Below are positions 1-6,940 of a stretch of 11,939 nucleotides of DNA, piece after piece. The notes under the pieces were generated by a model. That model had not been told where the DNA came from. It made no database searches and saw nothing but the letters and a program-made list of their open reading frames with translations. Origin of the DNA: Chloroflexota bacterium (GTDB taxonomy: Bacteria > Chloroflexota > Ktedonobacteria > Ktedonobacterales > JACDGC01); NCBI GenBank assembly GCA_021812265.1, contig JAKAOI010000024.1:1-11939 (forward strand), written 5' to 3'. The translations under genes and the position numbers were made by a program. Each line of letters opens with the position of its first letter. Positions within the stretch are counted from its first letter, which is position 1.

Positions 1-158
1 CTGCTCAAGGCGCAACCTATGCCGCCACAACTGACGCCGATGGCGTAGCGGTTTTTACGCTTTCGAGCAACGTGCGTGGTGTCCCTGTTTATATTGTGGG
101 AAAAGTCAGTGTTGGCGGCGAAGTTTTAACAAACTCCACATTTTTTACGCCATACTAA
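1..158 (+). CDS. C-terminal end of a probable secreted protein with an Ig-like domain (partial)
   Basis: The frame is open from the window edge (first full codon at base 3) to a TAA at 156-158, giving 51 visible residues; the rest lies outside the window. The tail contains TTDADGVAVFTLSS followed by alternating hydrophobic strands and ends at FFTPY. A T-D-x-x-G-x-A-x-F-x-L pattern is typical of the last strands of bacterial Ig-like (Big_1/invasin-like) or related beta-sandwich domains in surface or secreted proteins. There is no membrane segment or sortase motif at the C-terminus, so any anchoring must come from elsewhere. It converges on the next gene with a 20-bp gap. The domain assignment is an inference from the short strand pattern; the reading frame itself is clear. 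Confidence 0.6.
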   Translation, partial: AQGATYAATTDADGVAVFTLSSNVRGVPVYIVGKVSVGGEVLTNSTFFTPY

Positions 159-178
159 ATAGGCCACAAAGCGCCTTA

Positions 179-559
179 TTAAAATATAAATCGTTGTAAA
201 TGTTCGCGAATTTCTCGGGCAGTAGAGCGTATATTCAGATAATCTATGGGAACTGAAGACGGCATGTCGAATTTCGGGTTTTCTTGGGTTAATAAAATAA
301 TGACTTTAATGTCGGGCTTTGCCAGCAAAGCGTCTATAATCTCCTTTATGGCAGCAGCTCCGTTGTTCGATTGAATACTTTCATTAACTATAGCGGCGTG
401 AATTGGTATTTGTTTAATTAACACAACAGCATATTCGGCGGAACTGGTCGTATAAAATTCCATATCGCTATTGCTGAGAGGAAAAGCTTCACATTTGCCA
501 CTTGGTATAAAGTCATTTAAGCGTTCAAGATTTTGATCTACTACGATGATAGTTTTCAT
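179..559 (-). CDS. Stand-alone pseudo-receiver protein (degenerate response-regulator domain), 126 aa
   Basis: The protein begins MKTIIVVDQN and reads as a single alpha/beta receiver-like domain with no output domain. The start at 559 is preferred over an upstream in-frame ATG at 637 because AAAGGA lies 7 bases before it and the first beta strand starts at once. Receiver landmarks can be aligned: strand 1 IIVVDQ with one acidic residue (D8) where families usually have two; strand 3 HAAIVNES with Asn59 where the phospho-acceptor Asp belongs; strand 4 VIILLT with the usual Thr91; strand 5 IDYLNI with Asn109 where the conserved Lys normally sits. It therefore probably cannot be phosphorylated in the usual way and would act by protein contact. 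It is divergent from the STAND regulator at 746, which suggests a shared control region. The receiver assignment is an inference from the strand pattern. It could be another small Rossmann-like protein. Confidence 0.6.
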   Translation of the reverse strand: MKTIIVVDQNLERLNDFIPSGKCEAFPLSNSDMEFYTTSSAEYAVVLIKQIPIHAAIVNESIQSNNGAAAIKEIIDALLAKPDIKVIILLTQENPKFDMPSSVPIDYLNIRSTAREIREHLQRFIF

Positions 560-639
560 GATGTATCCTTTCAAATCCCTATATTGCCGGCCGCCAAAAT
601 GATATGCCGGTTTACAAAAGTTATGATAAAATAACAAAA

Positions 640-700
640 GATTTAAATGTATATCAAATACATATCAAAATATGTGACATGTGAAAAAAACTCATGTTGC
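640..700. promoter_or_regulatory. Candidate operator region between the pseudo-receiver and STAND genes
   Basis: Two TATCAAA direct repeats at 652-658 and 663-669 are 11 bp apart, one helical turn. They overlap two short dyads: ATGTAT/ATACAT at 647-652 and 658-663, and ACATAT/ATATGT at 660-665 and 670-675. A third weak pair, ACATG/CATGT, is at 677-681 and 693-697. On the minus strand the repeats read TTGATA, which could be a -35 element for the pseudo-receiver gene, with TAAATC about 17 bp on as a poor -10. The position between two divergent genes, one encoding an XRE-type DNA-binding protein, fits autoregulation. This is inferred from sequence symmetry only, and short A+T-rich dyads can arise by chance. 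Confidence 0.35.
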
Positions 701-745
701 TGACGAAATTGCGCATCACAAACTATTTCAAGGAAAATAATTTTT

Positions 746-3187
746 ATGGGCGCGAAAATTAAAAATAATAATATAAAACATAACAATTTATTCATCATGA
801 GAAAGACGTGTGGATTCACGCAAAAAAAATTAGCGTTAGCAATAGAGGAGCAACTTTATACTAATGGCTATAAGGCAGTAACTATCAATGCGCAAGAGAT
901 CGGCCGATGGGAAAGTGGTAAACATCAACCAAATGATGCGTATCTGAAAGCGCTATGTGATGTCTTAAAAACTAATCCGGTAGAGTTTGGATTTAGATCT
1001 CGATCAGAATTCATTACCCATCTTCCAGAGCATTTGCCATTTGAAAAAAATTATACTGGCAGACAAAAACTGATGGAGATATTTCAAGAAAAATTGGCAG
1101 TAAATAAGGAAAAAACTATTTTAGCATTATATGGAGCCGGTGGAATAGGTAAAACTGCCTTTATTGCTACAATGATCAGTACATCTGAGCAAATAAAAAA
1201 AGCTTTTCCTAATGGTGTCTTTTGGATATCTTGTAATAGTTTTACTAATGCAAAAGGCTACAATAAATGTTTAAGGCTTCTCGCCAATGAAATTTTGCCG
1301 AAAACTTCTCCACACACAACATTTCAAGGAATTAAAAATATTATTCTGGACTATTTTGGGCAGCTAGATCATTGTTTGGTCGTTCTTGATGATATAAATC
1401 CTAATTTGGAAAAATATCTGAAGGAACTATTTGTGTTGCTTTGCGCCGGCAAAAATACCGCAATCATCCTTATCTCTCGACAAGAAATTTCCAAAAGCAG
1501 TGACATGGGTATACTCTCTTATTCGATGGATCCGTTAATACCAGCAGAGGCAAACATCCTTCTGGCCAGACTACTGCAGGAGAAAAACACCGAAAGACCA
1601 AGGCTAGCCGAGTGGAATAAGATTCCGGATATCTGTGAAACGGTTGCATATCATCCATTAACTATACGTTTGCTCAGCGCGTACTATTCAGAGCATAATA
1701 TCTTGATTCAAAAAGACTATGAAAATCTGCGGCAGTTATTTTACAATACAGACTTAGGAAACACTGGGCTAAAAAAGTGTTTTGAAAGATATCATGAATT
1801 GATGAAAGATCCCAAACGATTTTTGCTGGCAGCGCTGGCGCTTTTAGATGGTAAATATATCCCGAGAGAAATTATTATTTCAATTGGCCAAGCGCTGGCT
1901 GAAGTGAAACACCAAACTATAGATATACCTCGGGAAATTGACGCTTTATTAAAATCTTCAATTTTAACGGCCGCCGGTGAAAACAATGTGACACTTCACG
2001 ATATTTTTAGAGAATATATTTTTGATAATTTTCAAAAAAATTTTTCACAGGAAGAGCAATTACTGGTCTTGCATCTTATTGCCGGTGTCTTTGCAGATTT
2101 TGCCATAAAATATCGCGATAATGTGTTTGATTTTCATGAAAACACCATTGGCAGGCAGGAAACCAATATTCATAAAGCGCTTGACTGGTCGTATCACCAA
2201 CAAAATTATGCGCTTACCAGCAAAATATGTCTTGGAATGGCCGGTTATTGGCGCACAAATGTTGTATCAGAAGAAAGCACAAATTGGCAGAAATATATAC
2301 AATGGGGGATAGAGGCAAATAATATATTGATGCAGGGCCTAGGCGAGGAAACAGCGGAATATCAGCGTTTTATGCGGGAAAAAGCAAGCTTGCAAAATTT
2401 AAACGCATGGTTCTTCTATAATCGCCGAGAGCTTGCGCAAGCAAAAGCTGTATATACAGAAACAATACGCATCTATCACACGTTGCAATATGTGCGCGGA
2501 ATTTGCTCTACATATATTGCATTTTGTGAAACAGCAATATCGGATGGCGCATGGAGCAACGCAGAAATATACGCAGCCGCTGCAATTAGGCTGCTGGATA
2601 AAGAGCTGAATAATCCTAATATAGACGATCGGCAAAAACTTGTGCGCAACAGAGGTGAAGCCGAGCTAATGGAAGCTAAAATAGCTTGGTTCCGCGAAGA
2701 TTATGCTATCGCGCTGGATAAATTGCATAATGCAGAAAAATTTTTTGAAACTTGCCGAGATGACTGGGGATTAGTTACTTGTTGGTCGCTGTTAGGTCAT
2801 ATATATCTGGATACGAAGCATAATACGCAATTGGCAGTGCAATATATCAGTAAAATACGAGAAACAGATGTAAGAAAAAAAGATGTAACACAAACAGATA
2901 ATGACACTACTGACTGGATTCTTTCGGCTAAATTTTTAATGGAATGCAATAGGCTGACTAACGCTGAAAATGTATTATTATATTATATATCCGAACATGA
3001 TGATATCGTGTTTTATGAATATCTGGCGATAGCAAATTATATTCTTGGGTTGGTTTACGTTAAGCAACATAAACCAGATAAAGCAATTGTATGTTTGCAA
3101 AAAGCGGCTCAGTTAAATTCTATGCATTTTGGGCCAATAACTAAAAAATCTTTGCAATATTTAGCAGAACTTAAAGTCTTACTATGA
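746..3187 (+). CDS. XRE-HTH / NB-ARC / TPR STAND-family ATPase regulator, 813 aa
   Basis: The domain order is readable. Residues about 10-85 form an XRE-type helix-turn-helix (MRKTCGFTQKKLA, then EIGRWESGKHQPN, then LCDVL). Residues about 100-330 form an NB-ARC ATPase with Walker A GAGGIGKT (130-137), Walker B LVVLDD (211-216), a sensor-like ILISRQ (241-246) and HPL (303-305, the GLPL position). A winged-helix part follows with VTLHDI (415-420), an MHD-like motif. Residues from about 440 to the end are helical repeats of TPR type. STAND proteins of this plan are ATP-dependent switches: a ligand bound by the repeats releases the NB-ARC domain to oligomerise. Here the output would be DNA binding. 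AAGGA lies 11 bases before the start, and a later Met18 would truncate the HTH. The gene is visibly A+T-rich (about 30% G+C in parts) against a G+C-richer right half, suggesting acquisition. Ligand and targets are unknown; a defence role is possible but no effector domain is visible. Confidence 0.85.
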   Translation: MGAKIKNNNIKHNNLFIMRKTCGFTQKKLALAIEEQLYTNGYKAVTINAQEIGRWESGKHQPNDAYLKALCDVLKTNPVEFGFRSRSEFITHLPEHLPFEKNYTGRQKLMEIFQEKLAVNKEKTILALYGAGGIGKTAFIATMISTSEQIKKAFPNGVFWISCNSFTNAKGYNKCLRLLANEILPKTSPHTTFQGIKNIILDYFGQLDHCLVVLDDINPNLEKYLKELFVLLCAGKNTAIILISRQEISKSSDMGILSYSMDPLIPAEANILLARLLQEKNTERPRLAEWNKIPDICETVAYHPLTIRLLSAYYSEHNILIQKDYENLRQLFYNTDLGNTGLKKCFERYHELMKDPKRFLLAALALLDGKYIPREIIISIGQALAEVKHQTIDIPREIDALLKSSILTAAGENNVTLHDIFREYIFDNFQKNFSQEEQLLVLHLIAGVFADFAIKYRDNVFDFHENTIGRQETNIHKALDWSYHQQNYALTSKICLGMAGYWRTNVVSEESTNWQKYIQWGIEANNILMQGLGEETAEYQRFMREKASLQNLNAWFFYNRRELAQAKAVYTETIRIYHTLQYVRGICSTYIAFCETAISDGAWSNAEIYAAAAIRLLDKELNNPNIDDRQKLVRNRGEAELMEAKIAWFREDYAIALDKLHNAEKFFETCRDDWGLVTCWSLLGHIYLDTKHNTQLAVQYISKIRETDVRKKDVTQTDNDTTDWILSAKFLMECNRLTNAENVLLYYISEHDDIVFYEYLAIANYILGLVYVKQHKPDKAIVCLQKAAQLNSMHFGPITKKSLQYLAELKVLL

Positions 3188-3198
3188 GTAGATCTACT
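3187..3198. repeat. 12-bp perfect palindrome at the STAND gene stop codon
   Basis: AGTAGATCTACT is fully self-complementary and starts on the last base of the STAND stop codon. It may be a protein-binding site or chance. Confidence 0.4.
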
Positions 3199-3216
3199 TT
3201 CTGCAAGACTGATAAA

Positions 3217-3249
3217 TGGTAAACAATATTTTGCAAGTATTGTTTACCA
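3217..3249. terminator. Hairpin between convergent STAND and ureohydrolase genes, possible bidirectional terminator
   Basis: A perfect 12-bp inverted repeat, TGGTAAACAATA (3217-3228) and TATTGTTTACCA (3238-3249), encloses a 9-nt loop. It lies between two genes transcribed toward each other. Neither flank has a long T-run: the plus side continues ATAAGCAAGC and the minus side TTTATC, so the fit is slightly better on the minus strand. It would be an A+T-rich, weak intrinsic terminator, or it may be an operator or a 3'-end stabilising hairpin. The 133-bp gap around it has no other evident feature apart from the palindrome at the stop codon. Confidence 0.45.
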
Positions 3250-3320
3250 ATAAGCAAGCAAAGAAATTTTTATTTTCCAAAATCTCCAGTAAAGAGCGGC
3301 AGCCTCTTGTGAAATTTGGT

Positions 3321-4292
3321 TTACTGCTTGGCGGCAACTTTTCCCGCAAAAAATGATAAAAGAGCCAAGCAAGTTGCCTTCACAGTCATATCTGCAACAT
3401 CTTTTTGCGGATCTACCTCTACAACATCAATACCGATGATGTTTGGCTGCTGCCCCAGCCAGAACAGCGCGTCGAACATCTCCCAAGGGCTTAACCCGCC
3501 GGGTGAAGACGCCGGACATCCAGGCGCCGCTGCGCGCTCCAGCACATCCATATCTACGGTTACATAAACTCCGTGCGGTGACTGGGCCGCCTGCCGATAT
3601 GCCTGCCCGGCGCATTCCATAATCCCTTTGCGACGCACTTCACTCATGGTATAAACACCAATGCCTTGGGACCTCGCCCAGTCGTTATATATTTTGGAAT
3701 TAGAGCAGCCATGTATACCTATTTGGGCAATATATTCGCCGCGCAATGCGCCGCGTTCGATAGCCCCGCGGATAGGTGTGCCGTTGTTGGGGCCGTTTTC
3801 CAACGTTCGCACATCGTGATGAGCATCGAATTGCACTAAGCCAAGCGGCCCGCCAAAATGCTGCGATAATGCGGAAAGAACGGGTCTGGTAATCGAGTGA
3901 TCTCCCCCAAGAGTTACAATAAATTTGGCTAGATCCGCTACTGAATTGATTGCTTGCTCGATATGGCTGTGGCTCTGTTCTGCGCTGAGGATATTCATGG
4001 CAATATCACCAATATCACAAACGCTCATCTCTTGTAAGTTAACATCATAATCAGAATAATATGTGGAAAAATCAAGCAAAACTCGTCGAATTGCTGATGG
4101 CGTTAAGAAAGCGCCGCTATGCGATAGCGATGAACGGGAAAACGGCGCGCCAATTATAACTGCATCGAATGTATGCAGCGCTGCAGCGTGATCCCACTGC
4201 TGAACCCAGTCTCCGGCTTTGGGATTGTTGGGATCTGGCGCAGGAGTGCGAAATACCGCGTTTGGCGGTAGAAGATATGGGATATCAGTCAT
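3321..4292 (-). CDS. Ureohydrolase (arginase/agmatinase/formimidoylglutamase family), 323 aa
   Basis: This family hydrolyses guanidino or formimino groups at a two-Mn centre in the cytoplasm. The metal-binding signature is visible: GGDHS (His132), FDAHHD (Asp156, His158, Asp160) and VDMD (Asp247, Asp249). The context NGTPIR after DAHHD and AAAPGCPASSPGG after the last metal motif resemble the HutG-like/agmatinase-family branch more than classical arginase. The last metal motif ends in Glu252 where arginases usually have Asp. The start at 4292 is chosen because AAGGA lies 7 bases upstream; an in-frame ATG at 4355 would add 21 residues rich in Lys/Arg/Ser without family resemblance. Length is normal for the family. 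No histidine-degradation or polyamine genes are adjacent, so the substrate (agmatine, formiminoglutamate or another) is not settled. It is divergent from hisS. Confidence 0.85.
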   Translation of the reverse strand: MTDIPYLLPPNAVFRTPAPDPNNPKAGDWVQQWDHAAALHTFDAVIIGAPFSRSSLSHSGAFLTPSAIRRVLLDFSTYYSDYDVNLQEMSVCDIGDIAMNILSAEQSHSHIEQAINSVADLAKFIVTLGGDHSITRPVLSALSQHFGGPLGLVQFDAHHDVRTLENGPNNGTPIRGAIERGALRGEYIAQIGIHGCSNSKIYNDWARSQGIGVYTMSEVRRKGIMECAGQAYRQAAQSPHGVYVTVDMDVLERAAAPGCPASSPGGLSPWEMFDALFWLGQQPNIIGIDVVEVDPQKDVADMTVKATCLALLSFFAGKVAAKQ

Positions 4293-4457
4293 GATACTTT
4301 CCTTTTTTGACAAAGATACGTTTGTACGCTTATACTGAAGATTATGAACACGCATTAAAGCAGAATCACAAAGTAAGCCGCTGCAAAGAAAAATAGTTTC
4401 TCTTTATTTTGAGTATACGATATTACTGATATTTTCACGGATGGGGCACAACAATCT

Positions 4458-5753
4458 ATGACCGCATATCGCGCCGTTCAAGGCGTTAAAGATATTCTTC
4501 CCGAACAAGCTGCGCTATGGGAGCATTTTGAAAAAATTATAAAAACAACGTGCGGTCTGTATGGCTATCAGCGTATTGAAACACCGATTTTTGAGGAAAC
4601 CGGTGTGTACGCTCGCGGTGTTGGGGAAGGCACCGATATTGTAGAAAAAGAAATGTATACGTTTAAGGACCGCGGAGATACTAGTTTAACACTAGAGCCG
4701 GAGGGCACCGCCGGTGTTGTTCGCGCATATATTGAACACGGCATGCAAATGAAACCGCAGCCGGTTAAATTATTTTATGTGCGCACGCCTATTTTTCGCT
4801 ATGAACGCCCGCAAAAAGGCCGGCTGCGCGAACATCACCAATTCGGCTGCGAGGCTATCGGCGAAAGTGATCCAATGTTGGATGCGGAGTTAATATCAGT
4901 TATTTGGTCGGTGTATACCCGAATGGGATTAACAAATCTTTCCATTCAATTGAACAGCATCGGTGATAAGGCTTGCAAGCCGGGTTATATGCAAAAATTA
5001 ACAGAATATTATACTCCCCTGCAAGATGATTTATGCGCCGATTGCAAAGTGCGATTTACTAAAAATCCTCTCCGGCTGCTGGATTGCAAAGAAGAGCGCG
5101 ATCAACCAAAGATTGCGCAAGCGCCCAAAATAGCAGAATATTTATGCGCCGATTGTGAGGAACACTTTAGCCTGCTGAAACAATATCTGGAAGAAATGCA
5201 TATACCTTATACACTGAATCCTCTGCTGGTGCGTGGACTGGATTATTATACCCGCACCGTTTTTGAGCTTATTTCGGAAGATATTGGCGGCAGACAAAAT
5301 GCTATCGGCGGTGGCGGAAGGTATGACGGGTTAATAGAATTGCTTGGCGGCAAGCCAACACCCGCAATTGGCTTTGGCTCTGGCATGGAAAGAGCCATCG
5401 CTTTGCTGGAACAGCAAAAAGGCAATGAGATTGCGGAAAAACAGCCCGATGTATACATCATTGCGTTAAACGCTGCGGCAAAGCGCAAGGCTGCTGAGTT
5501 TGCCAATATGTTGCGCGAACAAGATGTAAAAACACTGCTGGGCTTTGGTTCGCGCAGTTTAAAAGCATTTATGAAAGCTGCCAACGCCAGCGGCGCGAAG
5601 TGGGCAGTTATTATTGGCGAGGAAGAAGCGCAAACGAATACTGTTACGCTGCGTAATCTGCGCGCAGACGCAAATACTGCTGAGGAGCAAAAACAGGTTT
5701 CGCTCAGCGTCGCTGATGGCTTGCAAACTATTCTGCGCTCGGTTCGGCAATAA
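4458..5753 (+). CDS. hisS: Histidyl-tRNA synthetase
   Basis: A class II aminoacyl-tRNA synthetase that charges tRNA-His. The 431 residues are full length. Visible family motifs are: motif 2 FRYERPQKGRLREHHQFG (about 113-130), the histidine-binding LVRGLDYYTRTVFE (257-270), the Gly-rich AIGGGGRYDG (282-291) and motif 3 GFGSGMERA (305-313). The C-terminal third, from about 329, is the anticodon-binding domain (PDVYIIAL onward). The insertion region has Cys193, Cys196, Cys210, Cys230 and Cys233, a pattern that could hold a metal. The start MTAYRAVQGVKDILP fits the family N-terminus; a GGATGGGG stretch about 11 bases upstream is the likely ribosome site. The 165-bp gap to the divergent ureohydrolase holds no T-box-sized leader. 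The 3' end overlaps the rsgA 3' end by 26 bp on the opposite strand. Confidence 0.97.
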   Translation: MTAYRAVQGVKDILPEQAALWEHFEKIIKTTCGLYGYQRIETPIFEETGVYARGVGEGTDIVEKEMYTFKDRGDTSLTLEPEGTAGVVRAYIEHGMQMKPQPVKLFYVRTPIFRYERPQKGRLREHHQFGCEAIGESDPMLDAELISVIWSVYTRMGLTNLSIQLNSIGDKACKPGYMQKLTEYYTPLQDDLCADCKVRFTKNPLRLLDCKEERDQPKIAQAPKIAEYLCADCEEHFSLLKQYLEEMHIPYTLNPLLVRGLDYYTRTVFELISEDIGGRQNAIGGGGRYDGLIELLGGKPTPAIGFGSGMERAIALLEQQKGNEIAEKQPDVYIIALNAAAKRKAAEFANMLREQDVKTLLGFGSRSLKAFMKAANASGAKWAVIIGEEEAQTNTVTLRNLRADANTAEEQKQVSLSVADGLQTILRSVRQ

Positions 5754-6726
5754 GTGTGAGGTAACTTGCATACCGTTCTTCGCTGATTTTGCCGTTTGTC
5801 ACTGCGTTGCGCACTGCGCAAAACTCTGCGGATGCGTCGTGCGCGCAGTCGATGTATTTGCAGTTATCAATAAATGGCTGCAGGTCGCGGAACGCTCCGG
5901 CAATTTCATCTGCGGGCAGTTTCCAAAATTGCAAATCGCTAATCCCGGCGGAATCTGCAATCCATTTGCCTGATTCCATGCGAAACAGGCGTACACCGGT
6001 GGTGGTTTGCCTGCCTTGCAGAGTAGCTTTGCTGATTTCGGCAGTTTTTTGCTGTGCCCCCGGCACAATGATGTTGATGATGGAAGATTTTCCCACACCG
6101 GAAGGGCCGCAAATCAGCGTCATATTGCCAAATGCGTCTGTTAAGTTGGAAAAACCGCTGTTGGTATAGGCGCTGCTTAAGATAACCTCATAGCCAATGT
6201 TTTGATAAATATCAATCATTTTTTGCACATCCGCAGGGATATGTAAATCTATCTTATTAAAACAGATAAGCGCCGGTATTTTGTTATTTTCTGCCAACGC
6301 CAAAAAACGATCCAGCAGATTAAAGTTGGGATAGGGATCGTTGACGGAGAAAATGACGCAAACAGTGTCGAGGTTGGCGAGAAGAATTTTTTCATCGGTA
6401 GATTCTGCTTTGGCGCGAGAGAATTTGCTGGATCTGGGCAACACATCCTCGATAACGCCGTTTTCCTTATCGATAGCCGTAACAAGTACTTTGTCACCTA
6501 CGGTAATATGGTAGCGATCTTGGGGCGTGTCATCCGTCTCTTCCGGTAGATTGTTTTTAGAAAAGCGCCGTATCGGAGCCGTAGATTTGCCTTTGAAATC
6601 CAACATTTTTCCGCGTTTTAATTTTCCGCGAAGTACGCAAAGCAGCAGAGAATTATCATTCATGGAAACAAGAAAATATTGGTGCGATTTTTCAACGATT
6701 ATACCCTGCTGATATTCACGATTCAA
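5728..6726 (-). CDS. rsgA: Ribosome small-subunit-dependent GTPase A
   Basis: RsgA (YjeQ/YloQ) is a circularly permuted GTPase that checks late 30S subunit maturation. The permuted motif order is clear: G4 NKID (157-160), G5 SSA (184-186), then G1 GPSGVGKSS (207-215), G2 region GRQTTT (239-243 area) and G3 DSAG (258-261, where the family usually has DTPG). An OB-fold occupies roughly residues 1-100, with a charged stretch at about 43-75. The C-terminal zinc site reads Cys289, Cys294, His296, Cys303, with one residue more than usual before the last Cys. The start is TTG at 6726, supported by GGAG 11 bases upstream and by the family-like opening G-I-I-V-E; no better ATG is in frame. It is convergent with hisS, sharing 26 bp of coding sequence, and divergent from fliM. 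Confidence 0.95.
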   Translation of the reverse strand: MNREYQQGIIVEKSHQYFLVSMNDNSLLLCVLRGKLKRGKMLDFKGKSTAPIRRFSKNNLPEETDDTPQDRYHITVGDKVLVTAIDKENGVIEDVLPRSSKFSRAKAESTDEKILLANLDTVCVIFSVNDPYPNFNLLDRFLALAENNKIPALICFNKIDLHIPADVQKMIDIYQNIGYEVILSSAYTNSGFSNLTDAFGNMTLICGPSGVGKSSIINIIVPGAQQKTAEISKATLQGRQTTTGVRLFRMESGKWIADSAGISDLQFWKLPADEIAGAFRDLQPFIDNCKYIDCAHDASAEFCAVRNAVTNGKISEERYASYLTLIAEPSAE

Positions 6727-6792
6727 ATGTACTAATTCTCCGACTTCTGTAAACTGCTTCGCGTTTGGTTGTGGACGCGCTTGAAATATACC

Positions 6793-6896
6793 CTTCTATC
6801 ATACTACTTTCCATGTTCAAATTGCTGAATACTATATTAGTTTTATAAAAAAACAATTGTCTCATACGTAATTTGCAGGGGCAGGTATGATAGAAG
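6793..6896. promoter_or_regulatory. Divergent rsgA/fliM control region with 12-bp inverted repeat
   Basis: CTTCTATCATAC at 6793-6804 and GTATGATAGAAG at 6885-6896 are exact reverse complements. Each gene thus has GTATGATAGAAG upstream in the same orientation: about 66 bases before the rsgA start and 44 bases before the fliM start. The core TATGAT resembles a -10 hexamer (TATAAT), so the repeat may be a matched pair of promoters, although no good -35 is visible at 16-18 bp from either copy. The alternative is a pair of operator half-sites bridging the divergent genes. AAGAGG before the fliM ATG is its ribosome site. The rest of the 214-bp spacer shows no other clear feature. Confidence 0.45.
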
Positions 6897-6940
6897 AGGA
6901 AAATAATCATTATTACGCGCGCAATAAGAGGTTTTAAAAC

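Noticed and set aside
157..181. Terminator between the Ig-like protein tail and the pseudo-receiver gene
   Set aside because: Only an AGGC/GCCT stem with a bulged extension is present and neither strand has a T-run after it.
697..726. TTGCTG / AACTAT promoter for the STAND gene
   Set aside because: The -10 is poor and would place the transcript start on the ribosome site.
4293..4457. T-box leader for hisS
   Set aside because: The gap to the divergent gene is too short, and no specifier stem, T-box sequence or terminator hairpin is visible.
5246..5821. 191-residue open frame antisense to hisS
   Set aside because: It lies opposite conserved hisS coding sequence, has low-complexity Ser/Ala-rich translation and no ribosome site; hisS motifs explain the sequence.
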